Source: Tretioscincus oriximinensis (Eukaryota > Chordata > Lepidosauria > Squamata > Gymnophthalmidae). From it: a DNA stretch of 64,000 bases. A model generated the notes under the pieces. That model saw only the letters and a list, made by a program, of their open reading frames with translations. It did not search any database and was not told the DNA's origin. Shown one piece after another: positions 22,331-34,263 of this stretch (positions are counted from its first letter, which is position 1; every line of letters starts with the position of its first letter). The stretch lies in NCBI GenBank assembly GCA_022410635.1, contig JAJVDF010000194.1, positions 1,613,716-1,677,715 on the forward strand, in the 5' to 3' direction. The translations under genes were made by a program, and so were the position numbers.

Positions 22331-23430
22331 GCCAAAGAACAAGGGCACTCTATATTGTCTCTTCCCCTTTTATAACCTGCACAGACAGCTGCAGAATCTG
22401 CAANGCAATGGCTACTCATTGTGAGAATCAGACATAACTTTCTTCGAAAGGCAGGTGGTGTGTTATCCTCAAGTTCCTCACTTTGGGAACATTTCCAGCT
22501 TTGCTTGAGGTTTTCTTGGCTTGAGGTTGTTTTCATAAACACAGGAAATACATCCTAAATTTGGATGAAAAGAAGTGTGCCAAGGTAGGTGCTTTTGCAC
22601 ACTATATTATCATTTAGCAGACCTTGCCCCTATTACAGTGTTGTATGGATTCTATTCTGCTATGAAACTGGGGAGGGCGCACTCTGGGTGCAGGACTCCT
22701 GGCCCAGAACACCAAAGATATGTGAATGTCTTGAGTCAGATCTTCACCACAACTGAATAATAGGATGGTACATGCTAAAAAAGGAGTGTGCCAGGCAAAA
22801 CCAGAAAGTCTCATTTGTACCAATTTTCCCAGAGACAATTAAGGGTCAAAGCAAGGTTCAAAGCACAATATTACTTTGCTGACAAAGATCCATATACTTA
22901 CATATATAGTTAAAGCTATGGTTTTCCAGTAGTGATATACAACTGTAAACTTTTGATAGTAAAGGTTAGGGTTGTGATGGAGAGCACTTTTAAGAGTTCT
23001 CTGGACTGAAAAGAAAACAAATCAGTAAATGCTAAAGGAAACAAAACTGACTGCTCATTGGAAGGACAAATATAAAGCTGAAACTCAGTAATTATGTAAC
23101 AGGACTCATTGTAAAATATATTGATGTTGGGGAAAATGATTCAAAGGAACAAGAGGACAGAAAGAAAGATCTATATTGTGTTGGAGGGAAGCAATGTGAG
23201 TTTGAGCAGACTTTGAGAGGCAGTGGAGGACAGAGCAGCTACGGTCCATGGGGTCATGAAGAATCAGCCTAAACAGCAACAAAACATAAGCAGGTAAGGA
23301 GTAATTTTTAACAGCATGGGGAACGGTGGGGCAATTGGTGGTATTGATGTTTTGTTTCTTCCAGTCACCAATATTATTCTTAAGTCTATCTGAAGAAAAA
23401 ATAAACACCTAGATTTAGGGACAACTGAAC
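22331..23430. other. No recognised feature
   Basis: Nothing recognised on either strand. Confidence 0.4.
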
Positions 23431-23781
23431 AACCCTGTTATTTATGTTAAAGCAGAGAAACTACAATTTCACTCAGCGTACCTTAAATGCCCACAGAGCT
23501 TTTCATTATGGATATTGGCAAGTTTAGGCACTATTTTCTTAGATAATAATCTTAATTGGAATACTTTCAGAACATGTGATAGCACTTGCAAAAAAAAAAA
23601 AAAAAAAAAACCCTGTTATTTATGTTAAAGCAGAGAAACTACAATTTCACTCAGCGTACCTTAAATGCCCACAGAGCTTTTCATTATGGATATTGGCAAG
23701 TTTAGGCACTATTTTCTTAGATAATAATCTTAATTGGAATACTTTCAGAACATGTGATAGCACTTGCAAAAAAAAAAAAAA
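23431..23781 (+). repeat. 178-bp near-perfect tandem duplication with internal poly(A)
   Basis: AACCCTGTTATTTATG starts at 23431 and again at 23609. The 160 or so bases in between repeat without a difference that I can see. Unit 1 ends in about 20 A and unit 2 in about 14 A before diverging to GAAGAATAAAATC. The plus frame reads YLKCPQSFSLWILASLGTIF and FRTCDSTC, which resembles the C-terminal cysteine-bearing part of a LINE ORF2, so the unit is probably a LINE piece. The near identity implies a recent duplication or an assembly artefact at the homopolymer. Confidence 0.93.
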
Positions 23782-24969
23782 GAAGAATAAAATCATAGAG
23801 ACTCCTTCTATACTGAGGTAAAGTCTGAGATATAGTTCACTGTAAGTACCTGCCATCTCTATGCTAATGCAGATTTCAGATTCCACATTGGCTAAAATGT
23901 CTTCAACATACATTTATTGGAACATATTGGGAACATTGTTGGTGATGTGCTTTATAACTACTGGAAAGCTTTCCGTTCAGAAACTTTGCTATCCACTTCA
24001 CCATTGGGGGTGCGGGAGAGAGAGGCTGGAATAAAGGTTAGGAAGTGGTTGTGTGGCTGAACAGAAGATAAAACATATTTAAGCTCCATTGCTTTCCTGA
24101 CAATGTTATTGAGATTGCAATGCTACTAGAGTCCAAACTGCACTAGCCTCAAGGGGACAAAAAATATTACTTCCTGATTTATTTATTTATAGTTCCAGTC
24201 CAATAACAAAAGACCCTTTAAAAAGTTGTCTTCTTACATATCCTATGTTCACTTATGCAAAGCTACATTTTCTCCAGGATATTTATGAAATGCAGTCTAG
24301 TAGAGGCAATCCTTTTGCAGCCCTTTGAGCTACTGTGCTAGAATGAATAATAGCGCCTTTCCAGCAAGACAGAATAAAGGCAGGCATTTTGAAAGCTCTT
24401 TTTTCTTTGTGAGATCTATGGATGTATCNCAAACATAAGTTGCAAAACACTTTCATCTTCTAGGCCTTTAGTCTACAGAGAAAAGATTACTATTTGTGAC
24501 AGATAGTGTCAACTATATTGGGATTGTTCTATTTTTGGGTATGTGAAAATCATATCATAAAACAGGAAAAATAAGTATTTCAAAAACNCACTAAGCATGC
24601 AATTATTACAAAGTGTGAGTTTAATTGTAGAATAAATTGTTTCACAGTGAACAATAAAGCTATTAACACATTATACTGAGAAAGAGGAAGAAAGGAGAAT
24701 AAAAGAAAATCCTCAGATTCCAATTCTGAAATACCTGTACAGATAATCATTTCCTTCTAAATTAATTCAGTGTTGAACAGTATTTACCCTTTTTTTCTAA
24801 CATTGTGAAGCTAAATGATAGTTTTCCATGCTCTTTGAAACATTGTTGAGTAATTGATCTTCACACAATGGCGTTAATGAGAACCACAGAGTGTATGTTC
24901 TGAGTGTATTCCCTTCATATTACCTAATTCTCATAGGACCTTAGTGTTCATCAGAACTATTCAGAACTC
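23782..24969. other. No recognised feature
   Basis: AT-rich. TTTATTTATTTAT at about 24178-24192 may be a decayed retroposon tail. Confidence 0.4.
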
Positions 24970-25053
24970 AGAGCCAGTTTGATATAATGGTTAGAGTATT
25001 GGACTATTATCTTTCAGTGTCTCAGTTCGATTCCACACTCCACTGAGTAAACA
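24970..25053 (+). mobile_element. tRNA-derived SINE, 5' head fragment
   Basis: GAGCCAGTTTGATATAATGG, then TTAGAGTATTGGACTAT (A-box-like region) and CAGTTCGATTCCACACTCC (B-box-like). The same head is seen at 45345 and, on the minus strand, at 59325. The body and tail are missing. Confidence 0.7.
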
Positions 25054-25929
25054 ATTTTTTGTCAACTTGGTTTGCATGAGAATTGGACCAATTATTATTC
25101 AAAACAAAAAAANTTCAAAACCAATGGAAACCAAAGGTGTTCCAATGAATCAAGAGATCCAATGAACCTCAGTAGTTTTGTGTAGAATAGTTTGTTGTCA
25201 GCAATGGATTGTGTGATTTCAAGGTTCAGTGGCAAAAATCAGAAAAAGAATTACTTGAATCAAACATGAATTAAATCTCTGGTGTGTTCAAAACAAACAC
25301 ACCAAAAAGTTGGTGAACATAAGTATCTGGTGCAGAAGATACAGTCCATCTTGGTTTTCTGCCAAAATAGTTCATAGCCTCCAACTTAATTGCTACTTCT
25401 TAATAAATCATTTTGGATGAAATCTCTAGTCATAAATCTTTTCAGCTGTGTAAATTTTACACGTTTATTCACTTTCAAAATGTGTGTAGAGCTTATGCCA
25501 GCAATTTCCTTCAACATCTGTCAGACATGCTATCTGAGCAGAAATCTCCAATATTTTCTTAAAGATAAATGATGCAGCAATCTGCTATAAATCACACACA
25601 AGAAGTGCTTTGTGATACTTGAATACAACTATTCAACCTGAAATAATGGTAATAAAATGATTACCTTTTGTATTTTATGATTGGACATATAAATGTAGGT
25701 CCTATGTTCCCNTTACATTAAAATCTGCAACAACTTTTATTATTTCTTTACTGGGAACTATTAGGATGAAGATTTGGGAACATAGTAGAAATAGAATTCA
25801 TGATTCAGGCCCTTTCCATACCAGGATTTCTTCTGGGATATATCTGCAGACTATTGCAGCCTACTCCAATATATATCAAGATAAAGATGAGTGTGAAAAG
25901 GGCCTTATGTTGCACTAGATGCTTTGCAA
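25054..25929. other. No recognised feature
   Basis: AT-rich. No gene or repeat identified. Confidence 0.4.
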
Positions 25930-26085
25930 TCTGTTACAGGTGGCCAGATGTGATGGAAATCTTCAAACAGAAGCTGGGCAGCCATCTTGGATGGTTTAGT
26001 GAATCCTACATTGAGCAAGAGGTTGGACCCAATGAGCCTAGATATTCCTTTCAACTGCATAATTTTACCTGCCACAGAGCAGAAG
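25930..26085 (+). mobile_element. CR1/L2-group LINE 3' end, old
   Basis: One frame reads DVMEIFKQKLGSHLG, matching the terminal SFK..L....L of CR1-type ORF2. It is followed by CATTGAGCAAGAGGTTGGAC and CAATGAGCCTAGATATTCC, equivalent to the common LINE 3' end GCAGGGGGTTGGACT.GATG...CTTCCAACT. It is a different subfamily from the copies at 5918 and 29612. The A-rich or octamer tail is not preserved. Confidence 0.7.
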
Positions 26086-27884
26086 GATCAGTTTTGTTCT
26101 CATTGAGTAAAGCTTCATTATTTCATGTAACTGTTCTCTGCTATGGACACCTTAATTGGNTATCAGATACATAAGTCTCTATATTTGTAATATGTTTTTA
26201 TTAACTTTCATATTAAACACAAAACTCAAAGTACATAAAGAAGGAGAAAGGAAGGTAATATTAAAAACACATTTTTACTGTGATGGAATGTATTATTGTT
26301 GTTCTGGTTGTTACTGTTACTGATATTGTTTGTGTTTGTTAAGTTTCTTTTAAAAAATTGAAAGTGTCTTATTTTTAATGTTATTTTCATTATTTCCCCC
26401 ATGTCATAGATGTGGTTGTTATCAATTTAAACAGTGACCATATAAATTCTCCTTCTCTCTGTCGACCACTGCAAATGTAGATGTAATGTAGATAAATCAT
26501 TAATTATGTAACCAAATATATTAAGATTTATTCACTTATTTTATGGATCTTGATCATTCAGTGCTCTAACTGGCTTTTAAGTATAATAGCTTTCTAATTA
26601 TTATAAAGAAAATTTATTTTGTTGTTTAATTAACTGCATTTTTAAAATGATTTTCAGACTTGACAGGTTCTTTCCAATTTGTAAGCAGTTACCGACATTG
26701 GAGTGTTTTACTGAGACTGTGTGGGGTTTGTTGTTGTTGTTTACATTATAGATTAGAAGTTCTATTTTTTTGGCATTTCTTAACTATTCAACCTCTAATT
26801 CTTAAAAGTTCCTTACAGTCATGACAGGATATTGCATGGCCCACAAGCGGTCTAATGTATTTCATTCAGAATGAATCTAGTTCATTGCCTAGCCTGTTAT
26901 GTCCCTTGGCGGAAGAAACCACCCAAGCAAATTATGTTTGCCAATTTGTTTAGCACCTTCAGCCAAGAAGCATTTCAAGCAGTCATGCAGGAATCTATAT
27001 CAAATGCTTTTTCTTAGCACCTTAGTGAATTCATCTGTGGNAAATGAACAGCACTTGATACAAAGATCAATTGAAGTAAGGGAGATACTCTTGTTAGAGT
27101 AATTCTCCAGCATCACTTTGTGTAATATTGCCTCCGCCATAGAAATGATTAATTTGGATTCACTTGTAAGCCAGCATTTTTTCCATTCACCTTTACCTCT
27201 TCCTGTTTGATTTTTAAATGCCAAAGATGCTTTTTCCTTCTAAACTGCCTCCAAAATTCCTTTAAATCCATTTTATAACAATCTACAGATCGGGGAGGGG
27301 GAGAGAAAGGCAGCAATATAAAATGAAATAAAATAAAAAAAAATAACAGTTCACTGACTCAGTAATTTCCACAAGATTATATTGAAGGTAGAATGGATTT
27401 ATGTCATGTGATTATACAATGACCTCAGCAAGAGGAGAATTTATAACACTTAAATGCTGTAAAGTTCTGGGCTTATATTTTCTCAGAAGAACTGAAAGCT
27501 ATTGGGGGGGGGGAGGAGAGAGAGAGAAGTGAAAGGGAAAAAAGAAGTATCGAGTTGACCAAGCAGTAATTTCACACATCACATTTCAAAGGTTTAGATC
27601 ATGTTTACACCAGACATCTTTAAACCATGTTTTCCCTACATGAGCCTAAGTCTATAATGCATCTGTCAACACCCAGGAAAAATAGTGCACACCCAGAATT
27701 TTGGGGACATATTTCAGTCCACTACCAAAATGGGTTCCATGGAAATGAATAAAAATGGGAGTGTGCCTTTTGCTGATGGATGTGATTAATCATATCTACT
27801 GATGATCCAAGAAAAGGTCCTTTGAAACACAGGTTCCTGAAACACAACTTAGCATTCCAGTTCTAGCACTGTGTCCACTCTGCT
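26086..27884. other. No gene; possible retroposon tail at 27285-27345
   Basis: Mostly AT-rich. GGCAGCAATATAAAATGAAAT followed by (AAAAT)n at about 27310-27345 resembles a SINE/LINE tail without a recognisable body. A G run followed by (GA)n lies near 27505-27530. Confidence 0.35.
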
Positions 27885-27955
27885 AAACCAAATAGAATGT
27901 TGGGAGTTGTGGTTCAGGAACATCTGGAGGGCCAACAGTTTGNTATCTACACCAT
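27885..27955 (-). repeat. Fragment of a common amniote dispersed repeat
   Basis: Minus strand GGCCCTCCAGATGTTCCTGA and ACCACAACTCCCAACATTC. This phrase is frequent in amniote MITE-like repeats. Ends and class cannot be determined from this fragment. Confidence 0.45.
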
Positions 27956-29334
27956 AGAGCAGCCCAAAGGGAAGTGCGTTCTGCATCCACATTTTAATCA
28001 ACATTCCCATCTTTTCATTTTCTCTTGCTCCACTGTCCCCCATCAGTTGATTAGATGCATTTTTTTCTGTTTGGGAAGGGATTGCATAGGGTATTCCATT
28101 TGTCTAAGAAGCATCTTGCCCAATACCAAGATCATTTTTGCAGTTGTTGTGGTAATAAGCAAAATGCAAAGGTGACTCTGCTATTTTTATGTTTATGTCT
28201 CTCAAAGCCTAGATCCTACAAGTAGACTGTGCAAAAAATACACATAACAAGCAAAGGGCAGGAAGATCCATGGTAAGTGACAACTAACCAGAAATGACAA
28301 CCTGGCTTTATCTATTAATAAGCTATAGGCTGGGAAGTACAGCTTTATGATCTAATTGGGACCAAATTTTTGCTTGTAAAGTGGGGATTCATAAAATGGG
28401 AGACAATTGAAGTAATATCTTTTTGAACAGAGCTTTAGGAAAACCACCTAAAACTGAGTGCCTGAAAAGATGTTAATTCATAAAGCAGGCTTTCAAAAAG
28501 CAGAATTTACCTGCATACAATTGCTAGGCAAGAAATAAGGCCAAGAGGACACATCTCTTCCTTCCAAAAATGTTCTGGATTATTTATTAACCTAAATCTT
28601 TTTTTCATGTAAACTATTATCTATATATAGGAAGATATTACTAAGCTGGTGTTGTTATCCTGTTAAATATTTTTGTTAGTTTACTTTGTTTTGTGTCTTT
28701 TTTCCCTCTGTGTGCTGCTTTGTAATAAAACACTTTGGATCTGTTTATTTTATTGGTTACCATAAAATAAAAAAGGTAAAAGGAAGTAAATGAAAATGAT
28801 TTTTTTTTCCATTTTCCAGGAAACAGAGTAAAACGGGGAAGTCATTGTAATGATAAAGAGATGCAAGTTCAAGAAAGAGAAAAGGGGTAGAAGAAGATGG
28901 AGAAAGAGAAAAATCAGAAAGAAGATATGTTGCCAATATGAAAACGTTCAATAGCGTTGTCCAATTACGGAATAACAGACACGAAAGTTGATACTAATAT
29001 ACAAATTCCATCCAAAAAGCAACTGCACCCTTCAACTTTCACAGCTATTGGAGTCAAAGGAGAATCATGAACTTCAATAGAGGTGCACAGAAAATGCTGT
29101 TTCATTTTACAGAAAGAGTAGAAAAATCAGCTCTACAGTTTGGATGATCNCCGGTGGCAAGAGAGATCCATGAACCTGATAATAGATGCAGTAATAATTT
29201 TGTTCCATGACAGATTAAGAGATTTTGATGAGGAACCTTTTGAAAAGCTTTCTCAAAGTCTCTTAATCTCGAAGTTTAGTTAGATGATGTCAGCCAGATC
29301 ACTTTTCAGTAATCCACATTGTCTGCAAGGGGAA
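27956..29334. other. No recognised feature
   Basis: AT-rich. About 28790-28920 is purine-rich (GAAAGAGAAAA-type). Confidence 0.4.
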
Positions 29335-29585
29335 ATGATAATCCAGATCAGAGCTGTACTAACAGCCCTGTGGTGGTAGACTATGTTATGTACTGCATCT
29401 ATACCAGTATTATTTGTTCCAGAATAAGCAGTGATGCATCTACAACTAGACTGGATCTGAGTGAGCCTGGGCATGAACGCAAAAGGTGTGTCCTGGATCT
29501 GTATCATAGCAGGCATTGTCTCAGTTCTATTGCTTTCTAAGCTGCTTAATACAGATATGAGCTGTTCCACCTAGTCTGGATCAGG
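29335..29585 (+). mobile_element. Family B MITE-like repeat, copy 3
   Basis: GATAATCCAGATCAGAGCTG, GGTGGTAGACTATG, TTCCAGAATAAGCAGTGATG and a right end near CTAGTCTGGATCAGG follow the order of copies 1 and 2. It lies just beside the CR1 3' end at 29612. Confidence 0.5.
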
Positions 29586-29611
29586 AAAATGTGGATTTTT
29601 TAAAATATAGA

Positions 29612-30548
29612 CTAAGAACATAAGAACATAAGAAGAGCCATACTGGATNGGGCGAGAACCCATCTAGACCAGCATTCTGTGTCACACAGAGGCCCACCTG
29701 ATGCACCTGGGCAGTCCGAACAGAGGAAAGCAAAATATGCACCTGTTTATGACTCCCTGCAAATGGCATTTCAGGACCACTACTTATTTCTCCATCCCGG
29801 AGGCAGCATCCAGACATCCATTCTAGTACCCATTTATACTCTTGATGTCCATAAAACTGTCTAATCCTGTCTTGAACCTATCCAAGCTNTTAGCTACCAC
29901 TACCTCTTCAGGAAGCAAATTCCACAGGCTGATGACCCTCTGGGTGAGAAAATACTTTCCTTTGTTCTCAATTTTCTACCCAACAATTTCAAGGAATGCC
30001 CTCTGGTCCTAGTGTTGTGTGATAAACATTTTTTCTGTACTCACCCTATTCATCCCATGCATGATTTTGTACACTTCAATCAGATCACCTCTCAAACGTC
30101 ATCTTTTGAGGCTGACNAGGCCCAGATGTTGCAATCTGACTTCATAAGGGAGGTGCTCCAGACCCTTGATCATTCTTGTTGCCCTTTCTGCACCATCTCT
30201 AGTTCCACAATATCCCTCTTGAGATGTGGTGACCAGAACTGAACACGGTATTCCAAAAGTGGCTTCACCACAGATTTATAAAGAGGCAAAACAACATTTG
30301 CTGACTTGTTTTCGATTCTTTTCCTAATCATCCCCAACATGGAATTTACCTTTTTTGCTGCTGCTGCTGCACACTGGGTTGATAGCTTCATTGAATTTCC
30401 ATCAACACCTCAAGATCCTTTTCTTGCTCGGTCACAGAAAGCTTGGTTCCCATCACTTGGTAGGAGTAATTGGGGTTCTTTGCCCCAATGTGCATGACCT
30501 TGCCCTTGCTTAAATTGAAGTGCATTTGCCACTTTGATGCCCACTCAC
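29612..30548 (-). mobile_element. CR1 LINE, longest copy: ORF2 C-terminal third and 3' UTR
   Basis: On the minus strand the frame at 30391-30170 reads AAAKKVNSMLGMIRKRIENK, LPLYKSVVKPLLEYRVQFWS and ELEMVQKGQ. These are the conserved post-RT blocks of CR1 ORF2 (LYKSLVRP.LEY..QFW). Further downstream come the GDLIEVYKIMHGM-type block (30085-30050), then the FLTQRVISLWNLLPEEVVVA-type block near 29960-29890. The 3' UTR follows, with the octamer tail at 29612-29630. It is 5'-truncated at about 30548. Frameshifts and two Ns prevent a continuous reading frame. The remaining bases upstream run into the TTC microsatellite. Confidence 0.93.
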
Positions 30549-30567
30549 TACACTAATAGACTAGTAG

Positions 30568-30640
30568 AATCAAGCCCACTGCCTTAGTGGCTTGATTCAG
30601 AGTGGGCTCTAGTATCCTCTCTAGAGCAGTGGGCTTAATT
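30568..30640. other. 15-bp inverted repeat beside the microsatellite
   Basis: AATCAAGCCCACTGC (30568-30582) and GCAGTGGGCTTAATT (30626-30640) pair with one mismatch around a 43-nt loop. This abuts the TTC tract. Confidence 0.75.
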
Positions 30641-30719
30641 CTTCTTCTTCTTCTTCTTCTTCTTCTTCTTCTTCTTCTTCTTCTTCTTCTTCTTCTTCTT
30701 CTTCTTCTTCTTCTTCTTC
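30641..30719 (+). repeat. (TTC)n microsatellite
   Basis: Uninterrupted CTT/TTC repeat running into the N gap. Any leucine-rich open frame here is an artefact of the repeat. Confidence 0.98.
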
Positions 30720-30928
30720 NNNNNNNNNNNNNNNNNNNNNNNNNNNNNNNNNNNNNNNNNNNNNNNNNNNNNNNNNNNNNNNNNNNNNNNNNNNNNNNNN
30801 NNNNNNNNNNNNNNNNNNNNNNNNNNNNNNNNNNNNNNNNNNNNNNNNNNNNNNNNNNNNNNNNNNNNNNNNNNNNNNNNNNNNNNNNNNNNNNNNNNNN
30901 NNNNNNNNNNNNNNNNNNNNNNNNNNNN
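30720..30928. other. Assembly gap (209 N)
   Basis: Run of N between two pyrimidine-rich tracts. The true length is unknown, because assemblers often break in trinucleotide repeats. Confidence 0.99.
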
Positions 30929-31150
30929 CTTCTCTTCTCCTTCTTGTTTCTGCCTTCCTACCTACCTGCTACCTGCCTAATTACCTACCTATGTACCTAC
31001 CTTCAAACCTATGTACCTACTTACCTACCTACATACCTTCCCTCTGTCCCCCCTACTTCCTTTCCCCTAGGGCCCCATCTTCTTCTTTTTTCTTCTTCTC
31101 TTCTTGTTTTCTTCTTCCTTTTCTTCTTCTCTTTCCTTGTTTTCTTCTTT
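30929..31150 (+). repeat. Pyrimidine-rich tract with (CTAC)n tetranucleotide core
   Basis: CTTCTCTTCTCCTTC, then a degenerate (CTAC)n/(TACC)n block at about 30955-31045, then CTTCTTTTTTCTTC-type sequence to 31150. Almost all C and T on this strand. It probably belongs to the same microsatellite as 30641-30719. Confidence 0.9.
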
Positions 31151-31260
31151 TGTCATGACCAGATGTCCAGTCTTGATGGAGAACTCAAATGCTCTCTAGT
31201 CCATTGATGAACTCTACATGAAAGACATGCACCCTGCAGAGGTCTCCAGCATGTAACAGA

Positions 31261-31400
31261 TAGGACTGGGGCATGAAGAGGAAGAGAGGGTAGGGTAGGG
31301 GGGAGAGGAGTGGGAGGGGAGGAATGAGGAGGAGACAGCAAGGCAAGGGGTATGGGAGGATGGAGGAGGAAGTGTGATGGAGGAGGGGAGCTTTAGAACC
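31261..31400 (+). other. Purine-rich, G-run tract (quadruplex-prone)
   Basis: Strong G/A strand bias, including GGGTAGGGTAGGGGGG at 31288-31303 followed by GTGGGAGGGG. Several G runs of 3 or more lie within about 35 bases. The minus-strand open frames (proline/serine-rich) are products of this skew, not genes. Confidence 0.7.
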
Positions 31401-31800
31401 AAAGGATGGGGCGAAGGGGGTAGCATTGGGGGTTGACGGAGGAGAGGAAGCACCCAAAGATTTTCGGGGTGTCTCCCTGTAATGAAGGCCACAGCCTTAG
31501 GCCTACTTCGGGATGGAGGGGGGGCAGGGGCAGGTGGCAGGGGTGACATGTTTGGCCCTTGCGACATTGCTGATTGCACCTACCCATGATTGCCACATTG
31601 GCATTTTGGATGACAGTGGTTACAACACTGTCCCATGCTGGAGCCCTTCCATGCTGGAGTCCCTGCCTGGGATTGGGCAAGACCTAGTGGTGCTGGCCTC
31701 ACACAACCCCACTTTTGCTGGCAGGAGGGCTGTCACACTCCTGCCATGACAGCGCAGACAGGTCAGTGGACAATAAGCAGAATAACATCACGGACTGTTG
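31401..31800. other. GC-richer segment of unknown origin
   Basis: Clearly more GC-rich than its flanks, with overlapping open frames on both strands (31393-31847), no recognised domain and no splice or poly(A) context. It may be a diverged mobile element. I cannot identify it. Confidence 0.35.
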
Positions 31801-34205
31801 GCTCATTTGGATTTTATAGTATAGGATTTAGCATGGTAAGTGCATAAATGCTTCCTGGCATAATTTACTTTTGCTGATTTTTCCTTAGCAATGCTTCCTC
31901 TTTTGTATGTGTATGGATCACCTCTAGATCCTTTCTTCAAAGATTGATTAGCAAACGTTTGCTACCCTCCAGTCTTCAGGGTATTTTAGGGAATTACTGT
32001 ATACTTTGACTAGAAAGTCTACAATGTTACATTTGAGCTCTTTAAGAAATATTAAGTANATGCCATTAGGTTCCAGTAATTTGTTAATATTTAATTTTAA
32101 GGGAAGTGAAGCCCTTAGCCCTGCTATCTGTATTCAGTTTCATTATCCTAACTTCCACTCTGAAATGATAGACTTAGCTGCATTCACATATCTTCTTACA
32201 AAACAGTTTGAGTTTATATGGCATCAAAGATCATCGCCTCAAAGCCAGGTCTACAATTTGAATACAAGAAAGATTTTGATTGATACTCCCTATTACAAAT
32301 GAACTGAATCTTACCTGAAGTGAAGTTGGGGTGCTTGGAAGCTCCTGCTGAAGCATATTTGAATGCAAATGAAAAGACCAGACTAATATCCCCCGGGGTA
32401 GCAATTGGTGCTTGAATCCATTGCATTGGAATCTGAACCCTTTCTATAGAAAAGCAAGATTCCATTATTCATGCAAATGCTACGCAATTTGCAAAATGAA
32501 TTTTAACACTGCATTCTTTCAGTAAAACAAAAACCCAGGAAAATTTTCAAAAGTAGCTTAAAGCTGACAGTGTCTATATGCAAATGTTTTAAATGTCAAC
32601 TTATGTACTTTTGTAATATACTGTTTGGCCTTTAAGATAGATTTCAGGGAATGCTAGATTGTGTCTGTAGTGAGTTGATAGATTAGACTAGCAGGACATA
32701 ATCAGACATCTCCCTGTAGATGTTATCTATACAGAAGAAAGCACTGAAATTAAAATCAGCAAAAAAACAAATTTGGGCCACAACAGTTCCCTATAGTTTC
32801 TTCAGGCATGCAGAAGTATGATGTTTCTAGTCAACACCGTTGNTTCAAACACCCTTGGCTAGCAACTCTAAAAGCCAGGATGGAAATTTTGGCAGAGAAT
32901 TTTGCCAGGAAACTGATTTAATGTGGTCTTCCAGAGTACACTATGGCACTATTTCCACATACGATTGCCTATTGTGGTGTTATAACCATGTAGACAGGGT
33001 TAATTTCTGGAGGGCTATGCTTTCCAGTTCATCAGTCTGTAATATAGACACTGCATTTGTGTGGGCTACTGGTATGGGCTACCAGCACCATGCAGTCCTA
33101 TGCTTGCACAGTGTACCATAATTTCACCCTTGCAGCTTTCTGTCCTACTGAGAAGATAACTTGGCTGTAGTATTGCTTAATCTGCTAAATCTATAATTTG
33201 CAAGGTATGTTTATTACTAAAATGGCAATTTCAAAATTCTTAGGAATTTGGCCATGTCAAAAGGGAGAGTAGCAAGGAAGATTACAGCTCTAAATGGATT
33301 AAAACTTCAGATGTAATAATACATCTGGGGGAACCTTCAGTTAATTTAGCAGATTTGAAAAGAAAATCTTAGAACCAAAAATCATTTGGACACTCCTCAC
33401 CGAATTGCTCATAGACTTGCATACACTGTATAGATAGTCATTTATCTGTTTGCAGTGGGACCTCCATTGAGAATCAAACAAACAAATAAAAAAAAAGCTA
33501 ACCTAAATCATTAGTGACTGCAAAGAAGCCATTGTCTTCTGAGCAATGCAGTATTACACATACACAAAGATAATCGAAAATACTCATTTTTCACAATAAA
33601 AATACCTATCGGATTTCATGTTATTCATCCTTTACTTCCCTATGGGGCTTTTTCACACTTAACTTCAGAAAACAGTTGCTAGAAGGATTCTATTTCTCAC
33701 CTACTCAATTTATGTTTCCTGAAAAATGGAAAAACCTTTTCATTCACTGCCACTTGCTGGGAGGACTGTTTCTTGCCTTTCTCATACCCCCCAGATAGAA
33801 ACATTTCTTCTCCTCATCAAGGTATAGGAAACACAAGAGCTGTAATTTAGACTTCTATGTGGGTGGCTGCCTCCCCCTTACTGTGATTAGGTGAAAATAT
33901 GTCATAAGACACGTAAAATACAAAATTCATACATTCTATCCCATGTTTACAGGGCAGAAGAATGATACCCTTAAAACTAGGAAGATTTAAGGTAAGTTAA
34001 AGAATGCTTTTGAAGCAAGTTAAGGAATAGGGAAGCAATTAGAAATGTTATGTTCTGTTCTTGGACTATTCCCCAATCAAAATATTATAAAGCTCCAGTA
34101 CAGTACATTGGCCAATGCTACTATGCATTTATTTGTTCACCTATTATTACCACTGCCTTTTATTCTTCCCAATGCCGGTTTCTTCTTCTAATATTTATAA
34201 GGTTT
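31801..34205. other. No recognised feature
   Basis: AT-rich. Nothing recognised on either strand. Confidence 0.45.
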
Positions 34206-34263
34206 TAAGGTATATACGAGCCCCACCCTCCCCCCCAAACCCCCCTCTCCCCCAAACCCCCCT
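34206..34263 (-). other. C-rich tract, G-quadruplex motif on the minus strand
   Basis: Plus strand ACCCTCCCCCCCAAACCC, then CCCTCTCCCCCAAACCCCCC. The minus strand therefore has at least five G runs of 3-7 separated by TTT, AGA or A, which fits a canonical G3+N1-7 quadruplex pattern. Confidence 0.85.

Noticed and set aside
30602..31207. 201-codon leucine-rich open frame
   Set aside because: Spans the TTC microsatellite and the N gap, so it is not a protein.
31185..31680. Proline/serine-rich minus-strand open frames
   Set aside because: Follow from the G/A-skewed plus strand. No domain or conserved motif.
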